The translations under genes were made by a program, and so were the position numbers. From Cacajao melanocephalus (lineage: Eukaryota > Chordata > Mammalia > Primates > Pitheciidae), in the NCBI GenBank assembly GCA_963573385.1, contig CAUYLG010075815.1:23310-87309 (forward strand): 64,000 nucleotides of DNA, in the 5' to 3' direction. Below the pieces are notes generated by a model. That model did no database searches. It worked only from the letters and a program-made list of their open reading frames with translations, and was not told where the DNA came from. The stretch's first letter is position 1, and each line of letters begins with the position of its first letter. This document shows positions 14,382 to 26,027 of the stretch, piece after piece.

Positions 14382-14584
14382 CATCAGCACAGCTCTCCGG
14401 AAGAGTCGGGAGTTGGTAGCCCTGGCCGTGAGAAGGTGGATGCTGGCCACATCAGCCCCGCCACGGTCTGCTGCCAGGGACACGCGCCGAGGGTCCCCGC
14501 CAAATGCTCGGATGTGGGTCTGCACCCAGGTCAGAGCCGCCACCTGATCCAGAAGCCCCCAGTTGCCACTCACTTCTCCGGACC
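14382..14584 (-). CDS. TG: TG exon 41 (ChEL domain, pseudo-catalytic elbow)
   Basis: The exon is 203 nt, with acceptor TTTTCTGAAG|GG and donor GCTGATG|GTGAGT, ending on a codon boundary. It encodes SGEVSGNWGLLDQVAALTW (the type-B esterase GNxGLxDQxxALxW motif), then FGGDPRRVSL, then AADRGGADVASIHLL, and ends LFRRAVLM. In active esterases the position within GGADV holds the nucleophilic Ser of GxSxG. Thyroglobulin lacks it, so the domain is non-enzymatic and acts in folding, dimerisation and secretion of the hormone precursor. Differences from human that I recall: Ala for Gly in HIRAFGG and Arg for Gln in NSRLFRR. The downstream intron contains SLA on the other strand. Confidence 0.95.
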
Positions 14585-15675
14585 CTTCAGAAAAGAGGAA
14601 AGCCCTTTACCGTTTGTGACTCTGCAAGCTTGGATTTGACAATCATGGTGCTGTCTATGGCAGGCATGTGGCCCCTCCAGGAGTTATGGGCTCTTGTCCT
14701 CACGGGTCACAGGTCGGGAGTGTGGGTTCCAAACACAGTGAGGAAAGTGAGAAACAGTGGAGGAGCATGGACCTTAAAAGCAGGCACACGGAGGCCTGAA
14801 TGCCAGCCAGTAAAGAGACCTTGATCATGTCCTCGTACCTCTCTTTTGCCAGCTAGGAGACCTGGATCATGTCTTTATAACTCTCTGAGCCACCGCTTCC
14901 CTGTCACTAGCTGAGGGGAGCTGCTCAGATTAGAGGCACTACATCTTCAGTTCCACCACTAGCTTGGCCTGTCAATGGGAAGGAGGTGAACTCTCTGCCC
15001 CATGTCTTTGACCCCTGCAGGTGGTTGTCCCTGACAGTGGCCAGGCCATGCTGGGGCTCTGGGTCCCACCCTTCCCCTCGCCTCATCAACTGAAGCCTTT
15101 ATTAGCATGCAACTGAATTGATCTCTTTCCTTTTTCATAGAATCCAATTAACGTTTGTTAAAAACTCAGCACTATTTTTTTAATAAAATGATTTAGACAC
15201 AAGTACAGCACAAATATGCTCTTCTCCTTAGCTTTTTGAGATACTACATAGACTTCTGGTTGTGCTGTGAATTCAGTAGATCCTTCTTGTCAAACTAGTC
15301 CACTAACTTGTCCTCTTTATCAGATCTTGAAACACCAGGCATCATTCTCATTTCATGTGAGCTTCCCACTCTTCTTTTCTGACTTTGCACTAAGGAACCT
15401 CACCAGATTCCATGGCTTTCATTAGTACCTACACGTTGGCGATGGTCCTGTGTGTGTCAGCAGTCCAGCCCACTCCCCGGGCTCCAGATCCCTCGTATTT
15501 CTCCATGGGGCACCATAGTTATGATTTACAGGACTCAGCATCCAGCAAGAAACTACTGATAAGACCCCATATTCCCAAGTAGGAAAGAAGAAAAGAAAAA
15601 AAAAAAACAGAAAAATCTTGCATCCTGATTCCCCAGTCTAGTATTCACAAAGTTGAAGAGAACATGATGGTCTCA
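14585..15675. other. TG intron (before exon 41), no gene seen
   Basis: This is intronic sequence on the 5' side of exon 41 in the TG sense. An A-rich run lies at 15582-15612 and there are no clear repeats otherwise. The segment next to the exon holds its polypyrimidine tract and acceptor (14585-14610). Confidence 0.55.
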
Positions 15676-15963
15676 CCATGGAGTCAGACTAGCTGGCTGC
15701 AGTCCCAGCTCCATTTACAGCCTTGAGGAGCCCTGAATAAGTTATTTGTATGCTTTGATTTTCCCCATTGGTAAAATGGGGGTGATAATAGCACTTCCTC
15801 ATAAGGTTGTTGAGTAAATTAGTTTATATTTGTAAGAGGAGCAGAACAGTGCTTGTCACAAAGCACTACAGAAGATGATTTTTTCATGAAATAGAACAGG
15901 TTTAGGTTCTAACATTATGTCACTGATGCTCTTAGCAGAGTGTCTTTGTCTCCAGCCTGCCTG
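15676..15963 (+). repeat. Copy 1 of a ~288-bp direct duplication (contains a MIR)
   Basis: It begins CCATGGAGTCAGACTAGCTG and ends CAGCCTGCCTG. The same sequence recurs at 17294-17581, at roughly 80-90% identity by eye with a few small indels. The left ~160 bp is a MIR core ('ccccattggtaaaatggggg...'). The right ~80 bp ('aggtttaggttctaacat...') is not MIR, which argues for duplication of this piece of intron. Confidence 0.85.
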
Positions 15964-17293
15964 AGCACTCCACTTAGCTCAGAGTGTGTAACGATACAAA
16001 TCATTCTTCCAGCTGTAGAGACGTTCAGAAGTTCTTCAAATGCATTTTGTGTTCTGGGACTGGTGAAGCCATTGGTAGAACAGGATCCTCGCTGTGAACT
16101 TTCTGGAATGCTTGTATGTCCCATTTGTTAGGATGAACGTGTTTGTTTCCTCCAAAGTCTGAGGTAGCCCAGGAAAGCAGGGCATCAACTGAGTCAGACC
16201 AAGTCCTACAAATCTGGAAAGTGACGGCCACAGCCTGTACTCCAGGCACAAGGAGGAGACGACGTGTCCCTGACTCTCACTTCCCACCACACGATAAGGG
16301 TCAATGTTGACTTCCGGGGTCTAGACTTCTGAGAGGTCAGAGGGGAGCATGTGTTCAGGGGGTCACTCATCAAACAATATGAACTGGGCTTCAGCTGGTA
16401 TCAGGCACTGTGCTAGGTATGGCAGAAAACAAGAGAGATCCTACCTAGCCCTAGGGACACACAACCTCAGAGAAACACAGAAGGCAGTTAACAAGCAATT
16501 ATGGTCCAACATGTCTGGTCCACCCTTTTCCTTTACTGATGAAGAAAATGAAACTTTAGAGGGAATGAGCTTGTTTAGATGCAGGAAGTGAATCTGAGAT
16601 CAAGTTGGAACTCAAATCCTAATTCACAATCAGAATTCTGTCCTAACATTCAACCCAATTCAACAAATGTTTGTTGAAAAATCTATGATATGCATTAAAA
16701 CATTTCAGTGCTTTATTTCTGGAACTTTCTCTGTTCAAAAAGCCTTTATACCTCCCTCATTCCCACTGCATCAAGTCCAAACTTCTTCCTGGCTTTTCTG
16801 ACCTTCTAAATGTGCTGTGAAGCTGTCTGATCAGTCTGGGTCCCCATCACTGCCCAGGGGCTGCCCCCTAGGCTGCAGTCTGTGTGTCTAAGCTCCAGTT
16901 CTCCTCATTTTCAGGTCCCACCTCACTCAGTCATGCCGCACGCACACTCTGTGCCTCTGCTGATGTCTTCAGAGGCTCAGGCCCAGGGGCAAGATGTCAG
17001 AGGACTGCTCTCAGCTGCCCACAGGGATAGCTGGCCTGAATGGAAGCCCTCCACACCTGCACTAACACTCTTCTCCAACCACTGTCACCCACCCTGATCT
17101 GCCCCTGTACCTCCTGGCTCCTACTCCTCTGCTCAGAGCACCCAGCAAGCATTTACCTGCTCCCTCATTGTCTAATTGACTCTTGCTTGCTCATTCAATC
17201 TCTTCAACCATCTCACAGAAGCCCCTTAGCACCGTTCTGGGCTCACCCTGGTCTTGCCAGAGACCATCAACAAGAGCCAGTGTCGTGTAGTGT
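15964..17293. other. TG intron between duplicated segments
   Basis: This is non-coding. Around 16350-16640 there is L2/MIR-like text ('caggcactgtgctagg', 'ctttactgatgaagaaaatgaaac'), and around 16730-17230 L2-like pyrimidine-rich text. No exon was recognised. Confidence 0.5.
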
Positions 17294-17581
17294 CCATGGA
17301 GCCAGACCAGCTGGCTGCAGTTCCAGCTCTACCATTTACAGCCTTGAGAGGGCCTGGACAAGCTAATAATGTTTGTGTGCTTTGATTTTCCCCGTCTGTA
17401 AAATGGGGATGATACTAGCATTTTCTTGTAAGGTTAAGTAAAAGTGAATATTTGTAAGGTTGGACAGCATTTGTTATAAAGCACTATAGAAAATTAATTT
17501 TTCATAAAATAGAAGAGGTTTAGGTTCTAACATGATGTCACTGATGCTCTCAGCAGAGTGTCCTTGTCTCCAGCCTGCCTG
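17294..17581 (+). repeat. Copy 2 of a ~288-bp direct duplication (contains a MIR)
   Basis: It is the partner of 15676-15963, with start-to-start spacing of 1618 bp. It shares CCATGGAG.CAGAC.AGCTGGCTGCAG at the left end and GTCTCCAGCCTGCCTG at the right end. It has a 5-nt insertion near 17365 and a short deletion near 17440 relative to copy 1. Confidence 0.85.
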
Positions 17582-19361
17582 TGAAGGGGCACCTGCTGGG
17601 GCAGTATTCTGTGCCTGTTCTGGCTAGAGAGGACAGCAGACCTGCTCAGTAGGCCTCTGAGTGTCCCAGAGACGATGAGGTCATGGCAGTGTGTGGTTAC
17701 CGTTGGCAGCCGGGCCTTCTGTCTGGTGTCCTGGCCAAAGCACATTTCCTCTGCTCCCACACCCTGCAGAGTCCATAGGCCCCTTGTCCAGCCTCTTGTC
17801 CTCTATCCCAGACACCACTGCCCCAGTTCCCTTCACTGCTTTGCTTTGCCAGAGAGGAAGAATGACTTGGGGCCAGATGCCCTCTGGGGTCCGTCCTGCT
17901 GCAGGGCCCAGGCTTGGGGAAATGGCCTCCCTTCACCCAGCGACTGCTTCCTTTCCAACTGCTCACATCAACAGGAACCAAGGCTCCCTTTAAACACTGG
18001 GCTGGGCTTGCCTTTTATCAGCAGAGAGCATGTGTTTGTCTAGTGGGCCTCAGGACCGGCACGAGTTTCTGCTTTCATTTTCCTCTGGTCTCTTTCACAA
18101 AGTACTTCTGGAGTCTGGTCTCTCAGGGACCATTTTCATTCTGGGAAACAGCGGCAGATGCCACACGCATTTATCAAGTGAGATGATGCTCACAAGGGGC
18201 TGCTCAGCCTGGCTCTGTGAGTGACAGGGCTGCCTCTGCTAGGATCAAAAGAGAGCAATGTGCCAGACACTGGCCAGATACCGGGCCAGGAAATGATAAA
18301 AACACATCCCTGTCTTGGAAGAGCCCCTGTCTAGAGAAGAAAGGGGGAATGAACATGGTTGAGTCCTGGTGCTTGTCCTCACACACTTCATCTCACATGA
18401 GCCGCCCTGCAAGGCTTAGCATCCTTCACTGGCAGATGGGCAGCCTGTGCTGGAATGGAGAGGGAAGGAGTTGCTCAGAGTCCTGGCCCTGCAGAGCCAC
18501 AGAGCAGCCCTCAGACCCCATCCTGCTCAGATGTAAACCTGCATTCCCTGCAGAATCCCAGGCTGAGGCTGGCATGCAAAGTAACCAGCTCTTTCCAGGC
18601 TTATGTTCTGAACTGCAATTTGCAATGACCTAAAGTGGAAAAAGGGAGAGACAAAGAGGTGGCTCACAGGAAAGTTGGAGGGCAATGAAATGATCCCGTG
18701 GGACCCTGTAGCAGTGGATCCAGGACATCAGGCAGCCTGCAAACTCCAGAGAGCATCCAACACACAGGACAAACCCCAAGGTCAACTGTGGACTTCAGTA
18801 AATCATAACGCACTACCCATCGGCTCATCAAATGTAACACATGTGCCCAACCAAAGCATCTTATTAATCAATAGTAGGGGGAGAAGGAGGGGGAGAAGGG
18901 AGTGTATGGGAACTCTCCGTCCTTTCTGCTCAATTTTTCTATAAACTTAAAACAGCTCTAAATAATAAAATCTATTATTTAAAAAATATGAAAGAGGGAA
19001 AGGTTGCACCTGTGTGGCAGGTTCATTGCGGGATTAACTGGGATCAAGGCTGGCCCCTTTGTGCTTCCAGAGGTGAGCACCTGCTTCCTGTTGTCCTCTG
19101 CATGGCCAGGCTCAGTCCTGTCTCTGATCTTGCCTGAGGCAGGCAGGAGACAGCTCCTCCATAGCAGGAAGCCTGAATCTGCATCACGGCTCTGCTGCTG
19201 CTCTGCCCTCCCTCTGTCTCTGTGCCTCACTTTCCTGATTGATTTGAAGAGGATGTGAATGTCTTTGCTCCCCTCTCAGAGCTCAAGAGCAGGGAAGAGC
19301 AATGTGAGAGACTGGGAAGCTTGGGAATGTAGGACACACAAGACAGGCTAAGAAGGAAGGC
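17582..19361. other. TG intron, no gene seen
   Basis: This is intronic. L2-like text lies near 18240-18370. A stretch near 18870-18985 ('gtatgggaactctccgtcctttctgctcaatttttct...') resembles an old LINE 3' end ending in an A/T-rich run. No exon or structural RNA was seen. Confidence 0.5.
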
Positions 19362-19961
19362 AAAGAAAATGGCCTGTGTGTTTATAGTAGAATGATTTAT
19401 AATCCTTTGGGTATATACCTAGTAACGGGATTGCTGGGTCAAATGGTATTTCTGGTTCTAGACATATGTTTATTGCAGCACTATTTACAATAGCAAAGAC
19501 TTGGAACCAAGCCAAATGCCAATCAAAGATAGACTGGATAAAGTAAATGTGGCACATATAATACCATGGAATACTATGCTGCCATAAAAAAGAATGAGAT
19601 CATGTCCTTTGCAGAGACACAAATGAAGCTGGAAGCCATTGTTCTCAGCAAACACAGGAATAGAAAACCAAACACTGCATGTTCTCATTGATAAGTGAGA
19701 GTTGAACAGTGAGAACACATGGACACAAAGAGGGGAACATCACACACCAGGGCCTGTCAGGGAATGGGAGGCAAGGGGAGGAAGAGCATTAGGACAAATA
19801 CCTAGTGCATGTGGGGCTTAAAACCTAGATGACAGGTTGATGGGTGCAGCAAACCACCATGGCACATGTATACCTATGTAACAAACCTGCATGTTCTGCA
19901 CGTGTATCCTGGAACTTAAAGTAATAAAAAAGAAAGAAAGAAAGAAAGAAATTGGCCTGTG
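19362..19961 (+). mobile_element. 5'-inverted (twin-primed) L1 3' fragment with target-site duplications
   Basis: The body is 19379-19944. The segment 19379-19461 is the reverse complement of L1 3'-ORF2 sequence (read on the minus strand: CTAGAACCAGAAATACCATT..., ...TACTATAAA). From about 19462 the L1 continues in sense orientation ('atgtttattgcagcactatttacaatagc') through the 3'UTR to an (AAAG)n tail. The two parts are adjacent in L1 order with a short loss at the junction, as twin priming produces. The flanks are 17-bp target-site duplications, AAAGAAAATGGCCTGTG (19362-19378) and AAAGAAATTGGCCTGTG (19945-19961), with one mismatch. It is a primate-age L1PA/L1PB type. Confidence 0.92.
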
Positions 19962-22089
19962 GTTAAATGAATGTGAGAGATGGACTCTGCTCAGCATAAC
20001 TGCAAAACAGGGAATTGAAAGGACGTGTCCAGCCATTTGGGGGAGCCGGATGCGATACAGTATTTCTTGTTGTTCCACCAACAGTTTAAGGCCCAGGAAG
20101 CCACCTGTGACTGTGGCGATAACTTAGCCTCATTGAGCTTTGCTGACCCATCTATGAAATGGCCACTCCCTGCTGGCCTCAGAGATCTCCTGTGAGAAAT
20201 AGATGAGGTAATCCAGGAGAAATATCTGGTGAAGACAGACACACTCCATAAGTGTAACTTTCCTTCTCTCTTGCTGATGGTGTTTCCCTTGAGCAAAATG
20301 AACAGGCAGGCTTGGTGCATGTCAGGAATGAGTGGGGTTGGTATTCTGGAAGCTTCCATTGCCTCCCCACAGGCTGTCCCTGCCAGCAGCCAAAATGAAT
20401 TTGCCTCTCCAGAAGCACATGAATTCTCAACAAGATTATACTCTGTGAAATCATAATCTCCCACCCACTGAGGGACAGACAGCATACAGAAACTCGCTCT
20501 CTTCTGTCTAGAAAAGCTCTAAGCCAACAAGGCAGCAATGCCTGGGAAAAGTTCCCCAGCCCCAGGCTCCTTGGGGCGAGTCCTGATATCACCACTTCTA
20601 GAGGAAGGGGTTACTGATGGCACAAATCATGGTCAGTCTTGTGTTCACACAGAGGAGAGCAAACCGAGGCAAACAGGTTTCTCTCCTCAAAGAGGAAAAT
20701 AAGCTCACATGTGAATAATTGTTTAACACTCTCCAAAGGGCTTCCACAAAACCCCAGTCACCAAATTCGCTTCTCACCACCACATATGTGTGAAAGAGGG
20801 TGGGGGTAATTTTCCTAATTTTACCAGCCAGAAAACTGGGATTTGGAAAGGCTAAATGAGATACCCAGGGTCTCTCAGAGCCAGGAAAGGGGAAGCTATA
20901 TCTGTCCTTGGATTCCCAGCTGACTCTACTCCCCGTCAAAAGCATCTGAAATCTGTTTCTCACCCTCATCTCCTACATCGACATCTGGTTGTATTTTGCC
21001 TTAACTTGTTGCCCACTTCACACATCTCGAATCTTCTTAGCAATATCCAAGGCCTCACGCCATGTGGTCATCCAGGTTTCTGCTCATGCTGGATGCCTAC
21101 CCCACACATTCACACACATTCTACTCCAGCTGCTCATTCTGACCAGTCTATCTTCCACTCACCCACCCATACTTAGCACATAGAACATCTCAGATCTTAG
21201 AGGAGACCCCTGGAAAACAGAGATGAAGCAGTCCCTATCTTCAAAGATGTGTAAAACTCAAGTCTTTGAAACCCTTTTACATGTACCTCATTTGAGCCTC
21301 ATTGTAACTTTTGAAGCCAGGTAAAATTATCCCCATTTTACAGAGGACAAGACTGAGACTGAGTAAAAGAAAAGGTTTTGTCCGAGGGCCCACAGTCAAA
21401 GAGTGGCAGAGGTAGCCCTGGGCTCTTCAGATTCCAAAGCAGTGACTCTGCCTCGATCACTGCAGCTGACACACTCCCTGCGGCAGGTAATAACTGGAGG
21501 AAAAGACGTGGATGGAAGATGTTTGGGTTGGTCCAGGGCTCAGTTCTGCCCTAGCAGTCAGTGGGGAGGATGGAGGACATAGACAGGGTGATCAACAGGT
21601 TTGTAATAGGGGACAGGCCATTGTTCACAAGTGAGGCCAGTATTAAAGGGAGGTGGGAATCTCCTTATTTATATAGCTCTGATTCCAAATCAGATGGTTT
21701 CCCTGTGGGCAGAAGAGCTATAATTCATCCCCTAGGGTTATTCAGGGCAAATCAATTCCTGGTTCTGCTGTTCCTGACTGTATAATCTTAAGTGGACGTC
21801 AATTTTCTCTTTAAACATCGTGCTCACATATACATATACCTCACAAGGTAAGAACTGTGGTGGACTCGGAGCAGCTCAGACATGTATTAAGTTCTTAATA
21901 AGCAGCAACTATCATCCTTGTCTATAGGTGTCAGTATCCTTAGACTGTCTCCTGAATGTGCTAAAATTTCCACTGGGTGCCCACCTTGGCTAGAGGAGGA
22001 GCAGGGCAGTGAGGGGATGGGGCTTGGGGAAAAAGGGGCTGAGCCTTGGCTCAGGGGGTCAGCAGTTCCCACCAGAGGCAGCAACTCAC
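19962..22089. other. TG intron up to exon 40, no gene seen
   Basis: This is intronic sequence. One antisense MIR core is at about 21300-21460. Short open frames on both strands have no family resemblance or splice support. The 3' flank of exon 40 (TG sense) lies at 22070-22089. Confidence 0.55.
21300..21460 (-). repeat. MIR fragment, antisense
   Basis: It contains 'attatccccattttacagaggacaagactgagactgag', 'ggcccacagtcaaagagtggcagaggtagccctgggctc', 'gattccaaagcagtgactctgc'. This is the reverse-complement order of the MIR consensus. Confidence 0.7.
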
Positions 22090-22249
22090 CAGAACTCAGG
22101 AAGCCGAAGACACCCACTCGGTAGCTGGCAGTGACCACGATGAGGTTGCCAACAGCAGCCAGGAAGGAGCCGTCGATAGCCGGCCATCCTTCACTCCCCT
22201 CCCCCTCCATGGTGTTGTGGAAGAACACCAGCACGGACGTGTTTGGAGC
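22090..22249 (-). CDS. TG: TG exon 40 (ChEL domain)
   Basis: The exon is 160 nt, with acceptor TTCCCACAG|GCT and donor AGTTCTG|GTGAGT. It starts in frame 0 and ends one base into a Gly codon. It encodes [12 protein letters not shown] (a potential N-glycosylation sequon Asn-Thr-Ser; FFHN stands where esterases have the HGGG oxyanion-hole segment), then [10 protein letters not shown] and [18 protein letters not shown], the conserved cholinesterase core strand. Near-human sequence, except that the residues after NTM (EGEG) and the Thr in NTS differ from the human protein as I recall it. The frame is intact. Confidence 0.95.
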
Positions 22250-22372
22250 CTGTGGGAATTGGAGAAACATGAGGCTAGAGCGTGGGGAGGGCACCTTTCC
22301 CATGCTTGGAGCCCGATTCTGGGTCAGCACAGGACTCCTCTGGCCAACTCTGTGGCATACTTAGCCCCACAC

Positions 22373-22745
22373 AATGGACGGAGCTGTGTCTCTCCGAATT
22401 TATACATTGAAGTACCAGCCCCCAAGACCTCAGCAGTTGACTGTATTTTGGAGATAGCGCCTAATGAGATAATTAAGGTAAAATGAAGTCATACTTATGA
22501 GCCCTAATCCCATAGAACTGGTGTCCTTATAAGAAGAGGAAGTCAGGACACAGGCACAGAGGGAAGGCCACATAAAGACACAAGGAAAAGAAGAAGAACA
22601 TCTACAAGCCAAGGAGAGGAGCCTCTGAAGGAACCAATCCTGTCATACCTTGATCTTGGACTTCTGTCTCTAGTGAGAAAAATCTCTCTGTTGCTTAAGC
22701 CACGCAGCTTGTAGTGCTTTGTTTTGGCAGCCTGTGCAAACTATT
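22373..22745 (+). mobile_element. MLT1-like MaLR LTR
   Basis: Landmarks are in the order expected for an MLT1-type (ERVL-MaLR) LTR: a start near 'atggac...gtgtctctcc', 'ggagatagcgcctaatgagataattaagg', 'ggtgtccttataagaagagg', 'ccttgatcttggacttc', 'gttgcttaagccacgcagcttgtagtgc' and an end near 'ggcagcctgtgcaaac'. It is non-coding and old, with no flanking internal region. It lies in the TG intron between exons 39 and 40. Confidence 0.7.
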
Positions 22746-24217
22746 AAACCCCATCCATAGAGAAGGAAACTGAAGGTCAGAAAGGTGAGGACACTTCTCA
22801 CATTACAGAGTGAGCAGGTGTCAGGGATGGCAGCTGCCTGGAGACCTGGAGCCCGTCTCATGGTACCACACAGACTTCCAGCTCCCAGTTCTGGCCCATG
22901 GTTTATTCCAGAAAAGCATTCTGGGCCCTTGGCGTCCCTTTTCCCTTGGATGCTTCCCTGGCTGGACTCATCCTGGTAACACAGAGCTAGAGTACATTAT
23001 GCACTTACTAAGAGCCAGGCACTGTGTCAAGTGTTTACAATCATGCCTCAAACCGTTCTGTGAAGTTGGCAGATTCCTATTGTCCTCATTCACAGATGAA
23101 GAGGCAGAGGCTTAGACATATTCATTGGCTTGCCTGAGATCACACAGCTAGGAGGTAGCAGAGCTGAGGTCTGGAAGTAGGCTGACCCTATTCTATTAGA
23201 AGCATGTGTCCAAGCTGGGGAATCTGAGGCCCTACTCCAGGCCAGGGTGTATGCGAGTACCAGGTAACTCATGCTCCATCCAGGATCCTGATTCCTTGTG
23301 ACGTCTCTACTCCACGTATGATGGCCTCAGACAGACACACAGATGTTTCTACAAAGGGGCCGCGTCACAGGAGCAAACACTGACCGAGGACCTGTCCCCA
23401 TAAGGGCTGTGCCAAAAGCTCTCCCCTAGAGTGTCTCATTTGATCTTCCACCCCAGGAGGCAGAAGCTACGGTGGCCATAAGCACCCCACTCCACAGCTG
23501 TGAAAGCAGAGGTGCAGAGCAGTGAAGTCACCCATGGAAATGCCTTACAGAGAGGAAGGGGCTGACCTGGAATTTTGACCCTGACCCACCTTCCCAGCAC
23601 TCCTCTAGTCTCTTCCTCTGTGACATTCCAGCTCAGATGTGGATTCTTCAAATATGAGGTCTTTTTAAATGCAACAGAGAAAGGCCAGCTTGAGTGGTCT
23701 TGGACTCATTTGTCCTGGTCTGTGGAACAGATCCGTGAAGGAGCCCAGTATCCCCCTCCTAAGAGTGCTGGGACTCATGTTTATTGCGTAGCTTGCCAGC
23801 AAGAGAAAAGGCCTTTTGGCTTCCGGCTGCTGAGGCAAGGGCAAGGCCCAGAAAGGAGGGGCAGTCCTCAGCTCCCGCCTCAACGACGGCCACGGGAAGT
23901 GTCCAGGATGCTGGCCCCTCCTGCACAAGGCCTGTCACCTGGGGGGCAAGTACTGCCCATCTGGGCTGAGGCATCACTGCTCCTCTCCCAAGGTCAGGAT
24001 GGGGCCTGGACAGCCCAAGGCAGAAAAGGCCAAACTCTCTTTTACTGGGAACTGCCCTAAGGAGAAAGAGCACTGGCTTTGGAGCACGGCAACAGGGATG
24101 AGCCTCCACTCTGCCCAACCGAATGTCCTTATGTAAGTCATTTAGCCTCTCTTAGCCCCAGGTCTGCACCTTTGAGATAAGGGTAAATTTATCTCTCTAT
24201 ATTTTTCTGTCTATCAG
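22746..24217. other. TG intron 39, no gene seen
   Basis: This is non-coding. An antisense MIR/L2-like stretch lies at about 22985-23190 ('gagccaggcactgtgtcaagtg', 'cacagatgaagaggcagagg', 'gagatcacacagctaggagg'). A sense MIR core lies at about 24060-24190 ('gagcactggctttggagcac', 'gtaagtcatttagcctctc'). The 161-codon frame at 23575-24060 has no support as a gene. Confidence 0.5.
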
Positions 24218-24252
24218 TTGATAGATTGATCAATCTATCAATCTATCTATCC
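24190..24252. repeat. (ATCT)n-type simple repeat with a perfect 24-bp palindrome
   Basis: These are degenerate ATCT/ATCA units. At 24218-24241 the sequence is a perfect palindrome with half-site TTGATAGATTGA (its complement follows directly, centre GATC). It lies in the TG intron between exons 39 and 40. Confidence 0.9.
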
Positions 24253-24575
24253 TCCTAGAGTTGATGTGAAGACCAATAAAGTCAAAGATTAAAAAGTGCT
24301 TTTTAAACTGCAAACCACTTCTGCAGTCTTCTTCCTGACACTATGGGAAAAGCACACACTCATGGTCATGACTCACTGGTTCTAGCCATGAGCTCTGAGG
24401 ACCAACTGGCCAAGTCCATAGATCACTCACTAGCTGAGTGACCTTAGGCAAATCACCTCACCTCAGCTCGGCAGGCCACAGAGGAAGAGACTGGGCTATG
24501 CTGGACACTGTGGGGACAGTGGACTTCTAGTGAGAGAGTCTTCAGGGCAACCACGGCAAGTGATTCTGAACTCAC

Positions 24576-24669
24576 CACATTCTGAGGAATGAACACATTG
24601 AGATACAAGCAATCTTCACTGACTCCAGGAGACATGGATGTTCGAGTGCCTGGCTGCCAGCAGCTGGCC
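24576..24669 (-). CDS. TG: TG exon 39 (ChEL domain)
   Basis: The exon is 94 nt, with acceptor GTATCTGCAG|G completing an Arg codon and donor CAGAATGTG|GTGAGT at a codon boundary. It encodes ASCWQPGTRTSMSPGVSEDC and LYLNVFIPQNV. SEDCLYLNVF is the type-B carboxylesterase signature 2 (EDCLYLNV). The two Cys are the conserved first disulfide pair of the cholinesterase fold. Met replaces the Thr that I recall at RTSTSPG in human. The exon is intact. Confidence 0.95.
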
Positions 24670-25417
24670 CTGCAGATACAGACTGGGTGACTTCCAAGAC
24701 ATGCTCCATCACCCCTCCCCACCTGCCACCATGGTCAGAGCCCACTACCCCATTCCAAAGCCTGGCGTCCCACCAGCTGTACAGAAATTAGGCAGCTTCA
24801 GTAAAAGGGAGTGGCAGTGAATGGAAGGAACAGAGTGCCCACTACTCTCTGGCCACTGGCCTGTGGAGGAACATTCCCCAGAGACAATGCACCATCTTAG
24901 AGAAGGCTGCTGACACAACAGCTCGAGATAGAGAAGACGACAATGAAAGCCACTCAGGACTTTGCCCCTTCCTTGCTCCGAGAGTGTAGACCCTTCTCTG
25001 GAGGGGGTGTCCTACCTGCTCTCTTCACCAGTACAGAGTCCTACAGTGCCAGTTTGAGCATCTCCCAGTATAGGAACTGAGACTACAGCCGTGATCATGC
25101 CTAATAGCAGTGCAACGGTCATCTACCCAATGGGTGACATGACTCATCACCCAATCTTCACTAGCCCTGGACTACAATGACCCAAACTCTCAACTACTCT
25201 CCACTCAAAACCTATGTGACTCCATCACTTCATCTGTCAAAATGGGTACATCTTAACATGGTAAGGTACTCTAACTCATGAATATTTGTTATTTTTGTTT
25301 CTCAGTGGTAAAGCAGATGGAAATCCATGCCTTTGCATTCCCACTGCCACCATCCTAGCTGAAGTCCTCATCATCCTTTTCCTGGAGTACTTCAAGAGCC
25401 TCCTAGCTCATCAGTCT

Positions 25418-25605
25418 ATCTGGTTATGGACCCATAGACCTGCTCAGCAGCCAGCCATGGTGGTAATGAGTACAGAGGGTACAGCTGCCTGCCTATAGGT
25501 ACCTGTTGAGAGGGAGATTCAGGTGAGGAGGAGAAGAGCCGCAGTAATAAGTGCTGTTTTCACAGGTACTCTGAGTATGCTTTAATTAAAAAAAAAAATC
25601 ACAAT
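25418..25605 (-). pseudogene. Degenerate partial duplicate of TG exon 38 with its 5' intron flank
   Basis: It is homologous to exon 38 and the intron just upstream of it (about 26700-26890), starting 1.28 kb away. In TG sense the flank matches first ('aaagca...ctcag...gtg...agcactta', then a C/T-rich tract). The acceptor CTCAACAG is retained (AG at 25503-25504). The exon-like part follows (25502 down to about 25430) and keeps the VPSV and GGCTGCTG.GCAGGTC text of exon 38. About 10 nt near its start are missing, one base is lost after the ACC codon, and a TGA appears where exon 38 has the Gly of LLGRS. Homology fades beyond the GGTC. It cannot encode a functional exon. Neither a database name nor prior description is known to me. 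Confidence 0.8.
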
Positions 25606-25633
25606 ATTGTTCTTTAATATGCTTGCTATTTAA

Positions 25634-26027
<394 letters not shown>

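Noticed and set aside
23575..24060. 161-codon + frame between TG exons 39 and 40
   Set aside because: There is no start context, splice signals or family match, and overlapping frames on the other strand have the same length range. It looks like chance openness in GC-richer intron.
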